Made by a program: the position numbers and the translations under genes. DNA of 35,726 nucleotides. Origin: CAXPZW01 sp049594615. Its GTDB lineage: Bacteria > Bacteroidota > Bacteroidia > Flavobacteriales_D > Sanyastnellaceae. Of the stretch, positions 1 to 9,600 are shown in pieces; positions within the stretch are counted from its first letter, which is position 1, and each line of letters starts with the position of its first letter. Location: contig JBMYJR010000029.1 in assembly GCA_049594615.1 (NCBI GenBank), positions 1 to 35,726 of the forward strand. The letters are read 5' to 3'. The notes below the pieces were generated by a model. That model was not told where the DNA came from, searched no databases, and was given only the letters and a program-made list of their open reading frames with translations.

Positions 1-435
1 AAAGATGGTTGGGAAGTAAGTGATCTCGTAATCGTCGGCGATGTCAGCATCGTCTACGATTGGGTAGTTAACACCAGCAGTCCAATCGCCCAAAGTGTTA
101 GAGCCAGTACCTTGGATATCTTCAAGGGTAGTAGTAGCATCACCTTCTACATAGATTACCGTCGCTACGTCAGCACCTTCAGGACCGAACATCTCGTAGA
201 ATGTCTCGAGGATACCAGATTGGTGATAGCTCCAGCATGGGGGGCACCAAGTAGCCGATACGTCCATGATTACGGTCTTGCCCGCGTCCATGAATTCTTG
301 GAGCGATACAGTGTTACCATTGATATCGGTGGCAGTGAAGTCAGGAGCAACGCTACCGTCTGCGATCTGCGCTGAGGCAGTAGTCGCGAAGAGTGCTGCG
401 AAGGCAGCAGCAATAATGCGTACAGTTTTCATCAT
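1..435 (-). CDS. Exported thioredoxin/redoxin-fold protein (TlpA-like), C-terminally truncated by window edge
   Basis: The reading frame starts at an ATG at 435 (a second ATG follows at 432) and stays open to base 1, giving 145 residues. It begins with a signal peptide (MMKTVRIIAAAFAAL, cleavage probably after ASA). A redoxin-like segment follows (VAPDFTATDINGNTVSL) and then the redox motif ATWCPPCWSYH near residues 62-72, with the CxxC pair typical of TlpA/ResA/AhpC-TSA proteins. It is probably a periplasmic or secreted thiol-disulfide protein. In Bacteroidota such proteins often carry a C-terminal type IX secretion domain, but that end lies outside the window and cannot be judged. A weak promoter candidate lies upstream (TACATTCG, minus strand 472-479, one mismatch to TAnnTTTG). 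Confidence 0.8.
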   Translation of the reverse strand, partial: MMKTVRIIAAAFAALFATTASAQIADGSVAPDFTATDINGNTVSLQEFMDAGKTVIMDVSATWCPPCWSYHQSGILETFYEMFGPEGADVATVIYVEGDATTTLEDIQGTGSNTLGDWTAGVNYPIVDDADIADDYEITYFPTIF

Positions 436-694
436 ATAAATTCGTTAACCGTTCGTTTACAATACGGAGGACGAATGTAGGCATTTTCTTACCCCAAACC
501 ATCACCACGCACCCCGCTATACTCCCTTTGGAGTTCCAATTTATTTTGTCTGGAAACCCACTTAAATCAAGCGCTTTGCCTGTTGGGCAAGTCCAAACAT
601 GCACTTAGGAAGCCAAGGGAACGGGCCACATCAATCGCAAAAACACGGCACAAACCTCTCGACCCCAGCGCGTCAGGGATAGCGCCTTGAGGGT

Positions 695-702
695 TAATTT
701 TG
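695..702 (+). promoter_or_regulatory. Bacteroidota -7 promoter element upstream of maeB
   Basis: The sequence TAATTTTG matches the Bacteroidota -7 consensus TAnnTTTG exactly and ends 18 bases before the ATG at 721. No clear -33 TTG is present at the usual distance. Its position argues that the in-frame TTG at 700 lies inside the promoter and is not the start codon. Confidence 0.5.
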
Positions 703-720
703 GCCGCTCAAACTGCTGTT

Positions 721-2985
721 ATGCCCAAAATCCGCAAGAAGGAAGCCCTGGATTACCACGAGCAGGGACGCCCCGGAAAGCTGGAAGTCATCCCCTCCAA
801 GCCCACGGCCTCGCAACGCGACCTCGCGCTCGCATACTCTCCTGGTGTGGCTGAACCCTGCCTTGAGATTGCTGAACACCCCGAAGACGTGTACCGCTAC
901 ACCGGCAAGGGCAATTTGGTGGCGGTCATCAGCAACGGGACCGCTGTACTCGGGCTAGGCAACATTGGCCCCGAGGCCAGCAAGCCAGTGATGGAGGGCA
1001 AGGGGGTACTCTTTAAAATCTTCGCCGACATCGACGTGTTTGACATCGAAGTAGACGCCTCTGACGTGGACCGCTTTGTCGATACGGTCAAAGCCATCGC
1101 CCCCACCTTTGGCGGCATCAACCTTGAAGACATCAAAGCGCCTGAGGCCTTTGAAATCGAGGAGCGCCTCAAAGCAGAACTGAACATCCCCATCATGCAC
1201 GATGACCAGCACGGCACCGCCATCATCGGTTCTGCCGCGCTGCTCAACGCCTTGGAGTTGGCCGAAAAGGAAATCAGCAAGGTGACGATTGTGGTCAGCG
1301 GAGCAGGTGCGGCTTCCATGTCTTGCCTGAACCTGTTTGTGCAATTGGGGGCCAAGAAGGAAAACATCGTGGTGTTCGACTCCAAGGGTGCCATCACCTC
1401 GGACCGCAAGGACCTCAACGCGCGCAAGCAACTCTGGGCCACCGATCGCAAGATCACATCCTTGGCCGACGCCATGAAAGGTGCAGATGTATTCTTGGGC
1501 CTGTCAACCTCTGGCATCGTGGACGAAGACATGGTAACCTCCATGGCCGACGACCCGATCGTATTTGCCCTGGCCAACCCTGAGCCCGAGATCCCTTACG
1601 CCACCGCAATGCGCGTACGTAAGGACCTGATCATGGCCACCGGCCGCTCGGATCACCCAAACCAGGTGAACAACGTGTTGGGCTTCCCCTACATCTTCCG
1701 AGGTGCGTTAGATGTGCGGGCCACCACCATCAACGACGCCATGAAACTCGCCGCGGTGCAGGCGCTGGCAGAACTCGCCAAAGAACCCGTGCCCGACGAG
1801 GTAAACGAGGCGTATGATATGCGCAACATTGCCTTTGGACGCGACCTGATCATTCCCAAACCGCTCGATCCGCGACTTATCACCCGCATTTCGGTAGCGG
1901 TGGCTAAGGCAGCCATCGAAAGCGGCGTTGCCCAAGAGCCCATTGAAGACTGGGAAGCTTACGAGCTCAACCTCGACGCCCGCTTGGGGCGCGACAACAA
2001 GCTCCAACGCAGCATTGCAGAACGTGCGCGCAAACGCCCCATGCGCGTGGTGTTTGCCGAAGCCGAGCACTACAAAATCCTGAAGGCCGCCGAAGCCGCC
2101 ATTGACGAGGGCATTGCCGAACCCATCTTGTTGGGCAATCCAGTGCGCATCCAAGAGATGATGGACGAGCACAACCTGGAGTTGGGCGAGGTGCAAATCC
2201 TCGATCCGCGCTCCGAGGCCTACAAACCCATGCGCCAAGCCTTTGCCGCCAAGCTCTTTGAACGCCGCAAACGCAAAGGCCTGACCCTGTTTGAAGCTGA
2301 GCGCGCCATGCGCGACCGCAACTACTATGGCGCCATGATGGTGGAAACCGGTGAAGCGGACGCCCTGATCTCGGGCATCACCCGCAAGTACCCGGATGTA
2401 ATCCGTCCGGCACTGCACGTGATCGGCACCGAAGAGGACGCGAGCATGGTGGCCGGGATGTACATCTTCCAAACCAAGCAGGGGCCCATGTTCTTTGCCG
2501 ACACTACGGTAAACGTGAACCCCACCGCTCGTGAGCTGGCCGACATTGCACTGCTCACCGCCAAGGCGGTCAAGCGCATGAAGATCACTCCGCGCATTGC
2601 CATGTTGAGCTACGGCAACTTTGGTTCGGCCAAAGGCCAAGACGCCACCAAAATGGCCGAAGCTGTGCGCATCCTGCACGACGAAGCCCCCGATCTGGTG
2701 GTGGACGGCGAGATGCAAGCCAACTTCGCGCTCAACCAACAGCTGCGCAAGGAAATCTTCCCGTTTAGCGAGCTGCAACGCCGCAACACCAACGTGCTGA
2801 TCTTCCCCAACCTCAGCGCGGGCAACATTGCGTACAAGCTGATGCAAGAACTTGGAGAGCTCGAGAGCACCGGACCGGTACTCATTGGCATGCGCAAGAG
2901 CTTCCACGTGCTGCAAATGGGCAGCTCGGTTCGGGAAATCTTGAACATGGTACGCATTGCCGTGGTGGACGCGCAGACCAAATAA
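721..2985 (+). CDS. maeB: NADP-dependent malic enzyme fused to phosphotransacetylase-like domain (MaeB type)
   Basis: The product, 754 residues from the ATG at 721, oxidatively decarboxylates malate to pyruvate with NADP as acceptor, linking the TCA cycle to NADPH and pyruvate supply in the cytosol. The N-terminal malic domain begins MPKIRKKEALDYHEQGRPGK. The metal/substrate segment MHDDQHGTA lies near residue 160, the NAD(P)-binding domain has VVSGAGAASMSC near residue 190, and NNVLGFPYIFRGALDVRA is near residue 320. From about residue 425 a phosphate acetyl/butyryltransferase-like domain follows; in this family it is generally regulatory. The length (~755) is normal for the fused form. I chose the ATG at 721 over an in-frame TTG at 700 because the family usually starts close to the KIRKE motif and a -7 element covers the TTG. 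It is followed after 29 bases by ruvA on the same strand. Confidence 0.95.
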   Translation: MPKIRKKEALDYHEQGRPGKLEVIPSKPTASQRDLALAYSPGVAEPCLEIAEHPEDVYRYTGKGNLVAVISNGTAVLGLGNIGPEASKPVMEGKGVLFKIFADIDVFDIEVDASDVDRFVDTVKAIAPTFGGINLEDIKAPEAFEIEERLKAELNIPIMHDDQHGTAIIGSAALLNALELAEKEISKVTIVVSGAGAASMSCLNLFVQLGAKKENIVVFDSKGAITSDRKDLNARKQLWATDRKITSLADAMKGADVFLGLSTSGIVDEDMVTSMADDPIVFALANPEPEIPYATAMRVRKDLIMATGRSDHPNQVNNVLGFPYIFRGALDVRATTINDAMKLAAVQALAELAKEPVPDEVNEAYDMRNIAFGRDLIIPKPLDPRLITRISVAVAKAAIESGVAQEPIEDWEAYELNLDARLGRDNKLQRSIAERARKRPMRVVFAEAEHYKILKAAEAAIDEGIAEPILLGNPVRIQEMMDEHNLELGEVQILDPRSEAYKPMRQAFAAKLFERRKRKGLTLFEAERAMRDRNYYGAMMVETGEADALISGITRKYPDVIRPALHVIGTEEDASMVAGMYIFQTKQGPMFFADTTVNVNPTARELADIALLTAKAVKRMKITPRIAMLSYGNFGSAKGQDATKMAEAVRILHDEAPDLVVDGEMQANFALNQQLRKEIFPFSELQRRNTNVLIFPNLSAGNIAYKLMQELGELESTGPVLIGMRKSFHVLQMGSSVREILNMVRIAVVDAQTK

Positions 2986-3014
2986 GTACGGGTTCAGCGG
3001 GTTATATTCGCGCC

Positions 3015-3602
3015 ATGATTCACCATCTCAGTGGACGCCTGATTGAAAAAAGCCCCACCCACGCCATTGTGGAATGCGGCGGCGTAGGCTATTTCCTGCA
3101 CATTTCTCTGCACACCTTCTCCCAGATTCCCGATCGGGAAAACTGCACCTTGTTCGCCCATCAAGTGATTCGTGACGACGCGCACATGCTGTTTGGCTTT
3201 TACGACAAGGAAGAACGCGAGGTATTCCTGCAGTTGATCTCAGTTTCGGGCGTGGGTGCCACCACGGGGCGGATGATTCTCAGCTCGCTTTCACCCACCG
3301 AAGTCCAGCACGCCATCATGGATGGTGATGTGGGATTGATCCAGAAAATCAAAGGGATCGGTGCCAAAACAGCGCAACGGATAATTGTAGATTTGCAGGA
3401 CAAAATCGGAAAGACCCAAACTGCAGATCGTGAAAAATTAGTGGTGGGGGGCAATAGCGCTAGAAGTGAGGCGTTAACTGCTCTGTCGTCCCTTGGGTTC
3501 GACAAGAAAAAGACCGAAACGACCGTAGACCGGATTTTGAAGCAGGCTGAAAAGGAATTGGCTGTGGAAGACCTGATTAAATCCGCCCTGAAGCAACTCT
3601 GA
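3015..3602 (+). CDS. ruvA: Holliday junction branch migration complex subunit RuvA
   Basis: RuvA binds the four-way Holliday junction as a tetramer and loads the RuvB motor for branch migration in recombination and repair. The 195-residue protein has the N-terminal OB fold (MIHHLSGRLIEKSPTHAIVE), the paired helix-hairpin-helix region (LISVSGVGATTGRMIL near residue 75, and IKGIGAKTAQRIIVDL near residue 112) and a C-terminal RuvB-binding helical domain (ALTALSSLGFDKKK near residue 155). The length is standard. It sits between maeB and sprA, and only two bases separate its TGA from the sprA ATG. A one-mismatch -7 element (TATATTCG, 3003-3010) lies just before the ATG, so it may have its own promoter as well as readthrough from maeB. 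Confidence 0.96.
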   Translation: MIHHLSGRLIEKSPTHAIVECGGVGYFLHISLHTFSQIPDRENCTLFAHQVIRDDAHMLFGFYDKEEREVFLQLISVSGVGATTGRMILSSLSPTEVQHAIMDGDVGLIQKIKGIGAKTAQRIIVDLQDKIGKTQTADREKLVVGGNSARSEALTALSSLGFDKKKTETTVDRILKQAEKELAVEDLIKSALKQL

Positions 3603-3604
3603 AC

Positions 3605-6600
3605 ATGACACAGGGCGGTAAACGCGTATTGCAATCCGCCAGCGTACTCGCGCTGGTGATCTGTTTTTGGGCAGCCGGAGCCACCGGTTCCCGAGAGGCT
3701 GAACGGAGCATCTATGTCCGTTCCAATCCGGACGCCCCGCTCCCTCCGCTTCTAACGGTGGCAGATTCCCTGTTGCCCGATTCGCTCCAACCCATCTGGC
3801 CCAACCAGGACGGTCCTTACCCGGACCAGGACCCCTCCGGAATCAACCTGCCCCTGCCCGACAACATCTCCTACACCGTAGAGTACAACGCGGCCACCGG
3901 CCAGTACGAAGTGGTGCAGAACATTGGCGACTCGCTGCGTTTCCGCAACCCGTCTTCGATGACCTTGGACGAGTACCTCCAATACGATATGCGCAAGACG
4001 CTCGACGATTGGTGGACCGAGCAGCAGGAAGAACTGGACGAGGAAGAGCGCTCGCCGGTGATTCCCACCATTGAAATTGGAGGCAAAGGCTTTGAAACCC
4101 TGTTCGGCGGCAACGAGATTGAGTTCCGCATGCAAGGTTCAGCCGAGCTCATTTTTGGGGTGAACGTCTCCAAGACCGAGAATCCGCGTATTCCGCTCCA
4201 GCAGCAAACCATCTCGACCTTCAACTTTGACCAGCGCATCCAGATGAACCTGACGGGGAACATCGGCACCAAAATGCAGCTGCAGACCAACTTCAACACC
4301 GAGGCCACGTTCGATTTTGAGAACACCATGAACCTCGGCTATGAAGGCTCCGAAGACGAGATCATCAAAAACATTGAGGCCGGTAACGTGACCATGCCGT
4401 TGAACAGTTCGCTGATTCAAGGGTCGCAGTCGCTGTTTGGCCTCAAGGTGGAAACCCAATGGGGCCGCCTGCGCAACACCTCTGTGTTCTCGCAACAGCG
4501 CGGTGAGCGCAAGGAAATCGAGGTGCAGGGCGGTGCACAAACCCAGCAGTTTGAAATCCAGGGCGACAACTACGACGCCAACCGCCACTACTTCCTCTCG
4601 AACTGGTTCCGCGATCAATACGACGGTGCGCTCGAAAGCCTTCCGGTGGTGAACTCTGGGGTGAACATCACCCGAATCGAAGTGTGGGTGGTCAACACCC
4701 AAGCCAACACCACCGATGTGCGTAACGTGATTGCGTTCAGTGACCTCGGTGAGCAGTCGGATTACATGTTCTCGGAGTTCCAGCAAGGCGTGAACCCCGC
4801 CTTCTTCGACAACCCCGAAACCTCGGTCACCCTCCAAGGCAACCCGTCGAACACCAACAACGACATCTACCCCGACATGGTGAACGACCCTGCGGTCATG
4901 GAATTCAACGGTGCCAACGCCGCCATCCAAGCCCAGAGCCCGTTGTACCAGCAGGGGATCCAGTTTGAACGCGTGGGCAATGCCCGCAAGCTGAACGCAT
5001 CGGAATTCACCTTCAATTCGCGCTTGGGTTTCATCTCGCTGCGTCAAGCCCTCAACAACGCTGAGGTACTGGCAGTGGCTTACGAGTACACTTTGGGCGG
5101 CGAAACCTACAAGGTGGGTACCCTCGCTCAGGACGGATTCACCGCGCCCAACGCGCTGATCCTGAAAATGCTGAAGTCATCCATCACTCAGGTACAAAGC
5201 CCCATCTGGGACCTGATGATGAAGAACGTCTACAACATTGGCGCCTTTGGCGTGAGCAACGAGGACTTCCGCTTGAACGTGTGGTACAACAACCCGTCTA
5301 CCGGGGTACCGCAGAACTACATCCCGTACGAGCCGCTCGACGATAAGCTGTTGATGCAAGTGCTCAACATGGACAAGCTGGATGTCAACGGCATGCCCAA
5401 CCCCGATGGGGTGTTCGATTACGTGGACAACGCTGCCACCCAAGGTGGCTTGATCAACTCCCAAAACGGGCGCATTTACCTGCCCAATGTGGAACCGTTT
5501 GGCACCAACCTTTCCAACAAGATTGAAGAAGGCTTTGGCGGTCCCACCTCAGAAGGCGACGCACTGATCGACCAGCTCGTATACCAAGAGCTGTACGACT
5601 CCACCAAAACTGCTGCGCAGCAGATCCCGAGCAAGAACCGTTTCAGTCTCCAAGGGCAGTTCCAGAGTTCATCGAGCTCAGAGATTGCGCTCAACGCATT
5701 CAACATTCCCCAAGGATCTGTTACTGTGACCGCTGGAGGCAACCGCCTGATTGAGAACCAAGATTACACCGTGGACTACCAGCTGGGCCGCGTGCGCATC
5801 ATCAACGAGGGCATCCTGCAATCAGGAACACCCATCAAGATCTCGCTGGAGTCCAACTCGTTGTTCTCCATCCAGACCAAGACCATGCTGGGGACGCGCT
5901 TTGATTACGAGATCAGCGACAACTTCAAGGCCGGTGCTACGATCTTGAACTTGCGCGAGCGTCCGCTGACCCAGAAGGTGAACATCGGTCAAGAGCCGAT
6001 CAACAACACCATTCTGGGTACCGACTTGGCCTTCCAACGCGAAAGCGAATGGCTTACCCGCTTGGTGGATAAGATTCCATTTTACGACACCAAGGCTCCT
6101 TCGAACATTGACTTTGCGGCCGAGGCTGCGTACCTGATCCCAGGCCACAGCCGCGCCATTGGCGACGAAGGAAACGCCTACTTGGACGACTTCGAAGGCA
6201 GCCAGAGCACGATTGACATCCGCTCGATCAACCAGTGGTTCTTGGCCTCGACGCCCAAGGCCAACAACTTGTTTCCTGAGGGCAACCTGGAAGACAATCT
6301 GGCTTACAACTACAACCGCGCGAAGTTGAGCTGGTATGTGATTGACCCGCAATTCTGGTTGAGTTCTTCGCTGCCAGACGGCTCGGTGAACGACGAGATC
6401 CGCTCGGACCACCGCATGCGAGAGGTACTTGAAAACGAAGTGTTCCCCAACAAGGAGCTGCCCCCGGGCACCCCGCCGAACATCCCCACCTTGGACCTCA
6501 CCTTCTATCCAGACGAACGCGGCCCTTACAACTACGTGCCGTTTGAAGGGGGCGATGGCGTCGCGGGTATGAACCCCGACGGGTCACTGTTGGATCCGGG

Positions 6601-9600
6601 CAGCCGCTGGGGCGGTATCCAACGCGCACTGACCACCACCGACTTTGAGACCTCCAACATCGAGTTCATCCAGTTCTGGCTGATGGACCCATTCAACCAG
6701 GACAGCGAAAACCTCAACGGGGGTAAGCTTTACTTCAACTTAGGTAATGTATCGGAGGATGTCTTGAACGACTCGCAGCTCAGCTACGAGAACGGCTTCC
6801 CCACCACGACCAACCCCTTGCCTACCCTGGAAACCACTTGGGGTCAGGTCCCCGATCCGGCCACCTTCAACGTGGTAAACGCCTTTGAGGTGACCGGCAA
6901 CCAGGATCCAAACATTGCCACTTACGGCCAACAGGACATCGGTCTGGACGGTCTGAACAACGCCGCCGAGCAGGAATTCTTTGCCGACTGGATTGCCAGC
7001 CTGCAAGCCGTGCTGGACCCTGCCGCGTACAACGCTGTGGTAGCTGATCCTTCTGCGGACAACTATGAGCACTTCCGCCGACCCAACTCCGAAGGGCTGG
7101 ACATCATCACCCGCTACAAGGACTTCAACGGAAACGAGGACAACGCGAACACCACCGAACCCAACGGCTACCCGATCAACGCAACCACGATTCCGAACAC
7201 CGAAGACATCAACCAGGATCTCACCCTGAACACCATCGAGAGCTACTACCAGTACGAGGTAGACCTCACCCCGGGTGCGCTTGGCGAGGGCAGCATTGGC
7301 ACCAACTACATCACCGACAGCTTTGTGCAAACCATCGAGGACCTGCCCAACGGCGAAACCAAATCGGTACGTTGGTACCAGTTCAAGATTCCGGTGGCCG
7401 AGTATGATGCGCGCATTGGTCAGATTTCTGATTTCCGCTCGATCCGATACATCCGCATGTTCATGCAAGGATGGTCCGAAGAAGCCACCCTGCGTTTTGC
7501 TCGCTTGGAGCTGGTGCGCGGTGAATGGCGACGTTTCCTGGACAACCTCCTGGGCCCAGGCGAGTACGAGCCGGGCGACCCCGACAACACCACCTTCAAC
7601 ATTGGTGCGGTGAACATCGAAGAAAACGGCAACCGCGACCCCGTGAACTACGTGGTGCCTCCGGGCATCATCCGTGAGGTGGACGTGGGTGCGGCCAACT
7701 TCCGTAGCCTGAACGAGCAATCCATGGCCTTGGAGGTGTGCAACCTGCGCGACGGCGACGCCCGTGGTGCGTACCGCAACGTGAACTTTGACATGCGGAT
7801 GTACCGCAGGGTGAAGATGTTCATCCACGCCGAATCCGCTGGAGCAAGCGACGACTTGGAATACGGAGACATGACGTGTTTCCTCAGGCTCGGTTCGGAC
7901 TTTAACGAGAACTATTACGAGTACGAGATCCCGTTGGAAATCACGCGCTGGAACGAGACCGATGACGAAGCCATATGGCCCGAGGGCAACAACATGGACA
8001 TCGAGCTCAGCAAGCTTCAAAACTTAAAATTATCCCGACCGCAAGGCTACAGCACGCTGCAAGAATTCGTACAGCTAGATGGCAATGCTCGCCTCAAGGT
8101 GAAAGGAAACCCCAACTTGGCCAACGTGGTGACCGTCATGGTGGGTGTACGCAACCCACGTCAAGACAACAATCCTTGGCAAAGCGATGACGGCCAAGAG
8201 GTGTGCGCAGAAGTGTGGGTGAACGAGTTGCGTTTGACTGACTTCAATGAGGACGGCGGTTGGGCGGCCTTGGCAAGCATGAACGCGACGCTCGCCGATT
8301 TGGGGACACTGCAACTGGCGGCGAACATCAGCAAGCCAGGATTTGGCGGCTTGGAACAAACCGTGCAAGAACGTCAGCGGGAGACCATCGTGGGCTTCGA
8401 CGCCAACACCACCTTGCAAATGGGCAAACTCATGCCGGAACGCTTGGGAATAACCTTGCCCGTTTACTTGGGCTATTCGGAGAATGTGAGCACACCGCAG
8501 TTTGATCCGCTGTCGCCCGATATCGAATTGGACAACCGCGAAAACCTTACGCCAGAACGACGTAAGAAATCGCAGACCTATATCAAACGGCGCTCATTCA
8601 ACGTAACCAACGTCCGCATTGCCCCTACCGGCAACCCCAACAAAGACAAAAAGGAGAAGAAGGGCAAAGACAAGGATAAAGACGACGAATCCGATTCAGG
8701 CAAAGAAAAAAAGGGCAAAGACAAGGGCAAGAAATCGGGCAACAAAACGCCTTTCTACGCCATCCAGAATTTCTCGTTCAGCTACGCCTACAACGAGATG
8801 TACATGCGTGACATCAACACTGAATTCCAGTGGCAGAAGGACTACAGCGGCGGCCTGAACTACAGCTTCAACAACAAGCCCAAGGAAGTCAAGCCGTTTG
8901 CGAACATCGGGTTCATCAAGAACAGTAAGAACTTGACTTTCATCAAGGATTTCAACTTCTACACCGGTATCCAGAGCTTCTCGCTCAACACCGGCATGGA
9001 CCGCACCTACGAAACCAGCCGTGTGCGCAACAACACGCTGGAACTCTTTGGGTTTGAAAGCGACGTGTTGATCAACACCCAGGTACTCAAGACCTGGAAT
9101 TGGAACCGTCAGTACAACGTCAAATACGACCTAACCAAGAGCCTGAAAATGGATTTCAACGCCAACACCCAGGCGCTCGTACGCGAGCCACAAGGAGTGA
9201 TTGACAAGGAAGACACCGATTGGTACGCCGCTTACCGCGACTCGGTTTGGAACGAGATTCAAGGACTGGGCGAACGCACCAACTACAACCACGGCATCAA
9301 CGTGAGCTATAAGGTGCCGCTCGACAAGTTCCCGCTGATCAACTTCATGACTGCGGACGCACGCTACGCCGGCACCTACCGTTGGGACCGTGCCCCGTTT
9401 GCACAAGACAGCTTGGGTGGTACCATTCAGAACTCGCGCAACATTACCTTGAACGCGGGAGCCAACTTCTTGAACCTCTACAACAAAGTGGAGCTGCTCA
9501 AGGATATCAACAGCGGCAAGGCCCGCCGCGATGGCCAAAGAGCCAAGCAACGTGAACAAGAAGAGGACAACACCAAGAAGGACGGCTTCGGTCAAGACCA

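Noticed and set aside
112..604. Short open frames on both strands at the left end (112-375 plus, 353-604 minus)
   Set aside because: The first is antisense to the redoxin gene and the second spans its signal peptide and promoter; neither looks like a protein.
700..720. In-frame TTG start adding 7 residues to MaeB
   Set aside because: The TTG lies in a perfect -7 promoter element and the family starts near the KIRKE motif encoded after the ATG at 721.
1708..2916. 402-residue minus-strand open frame antisense to maeB
   Set aside because: It is His/Val-rich shadow coding of a GC-rich gene with no recognisable domain; the plus-strand gene is certain.
6740..8020. 426-residue minus-strand open frame antisense to sprA
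   Set aside because: It is a shadow frame of the same kind, with Val/His/Gly-rich composition and no motif.
8639..8760. Lys/Asp-rich repeat in sprA as a frameshift or assembly error
   Set aside because: The frame continues with SprA-like sequence on both sides, so it is an in-frame low-complexity insertion.
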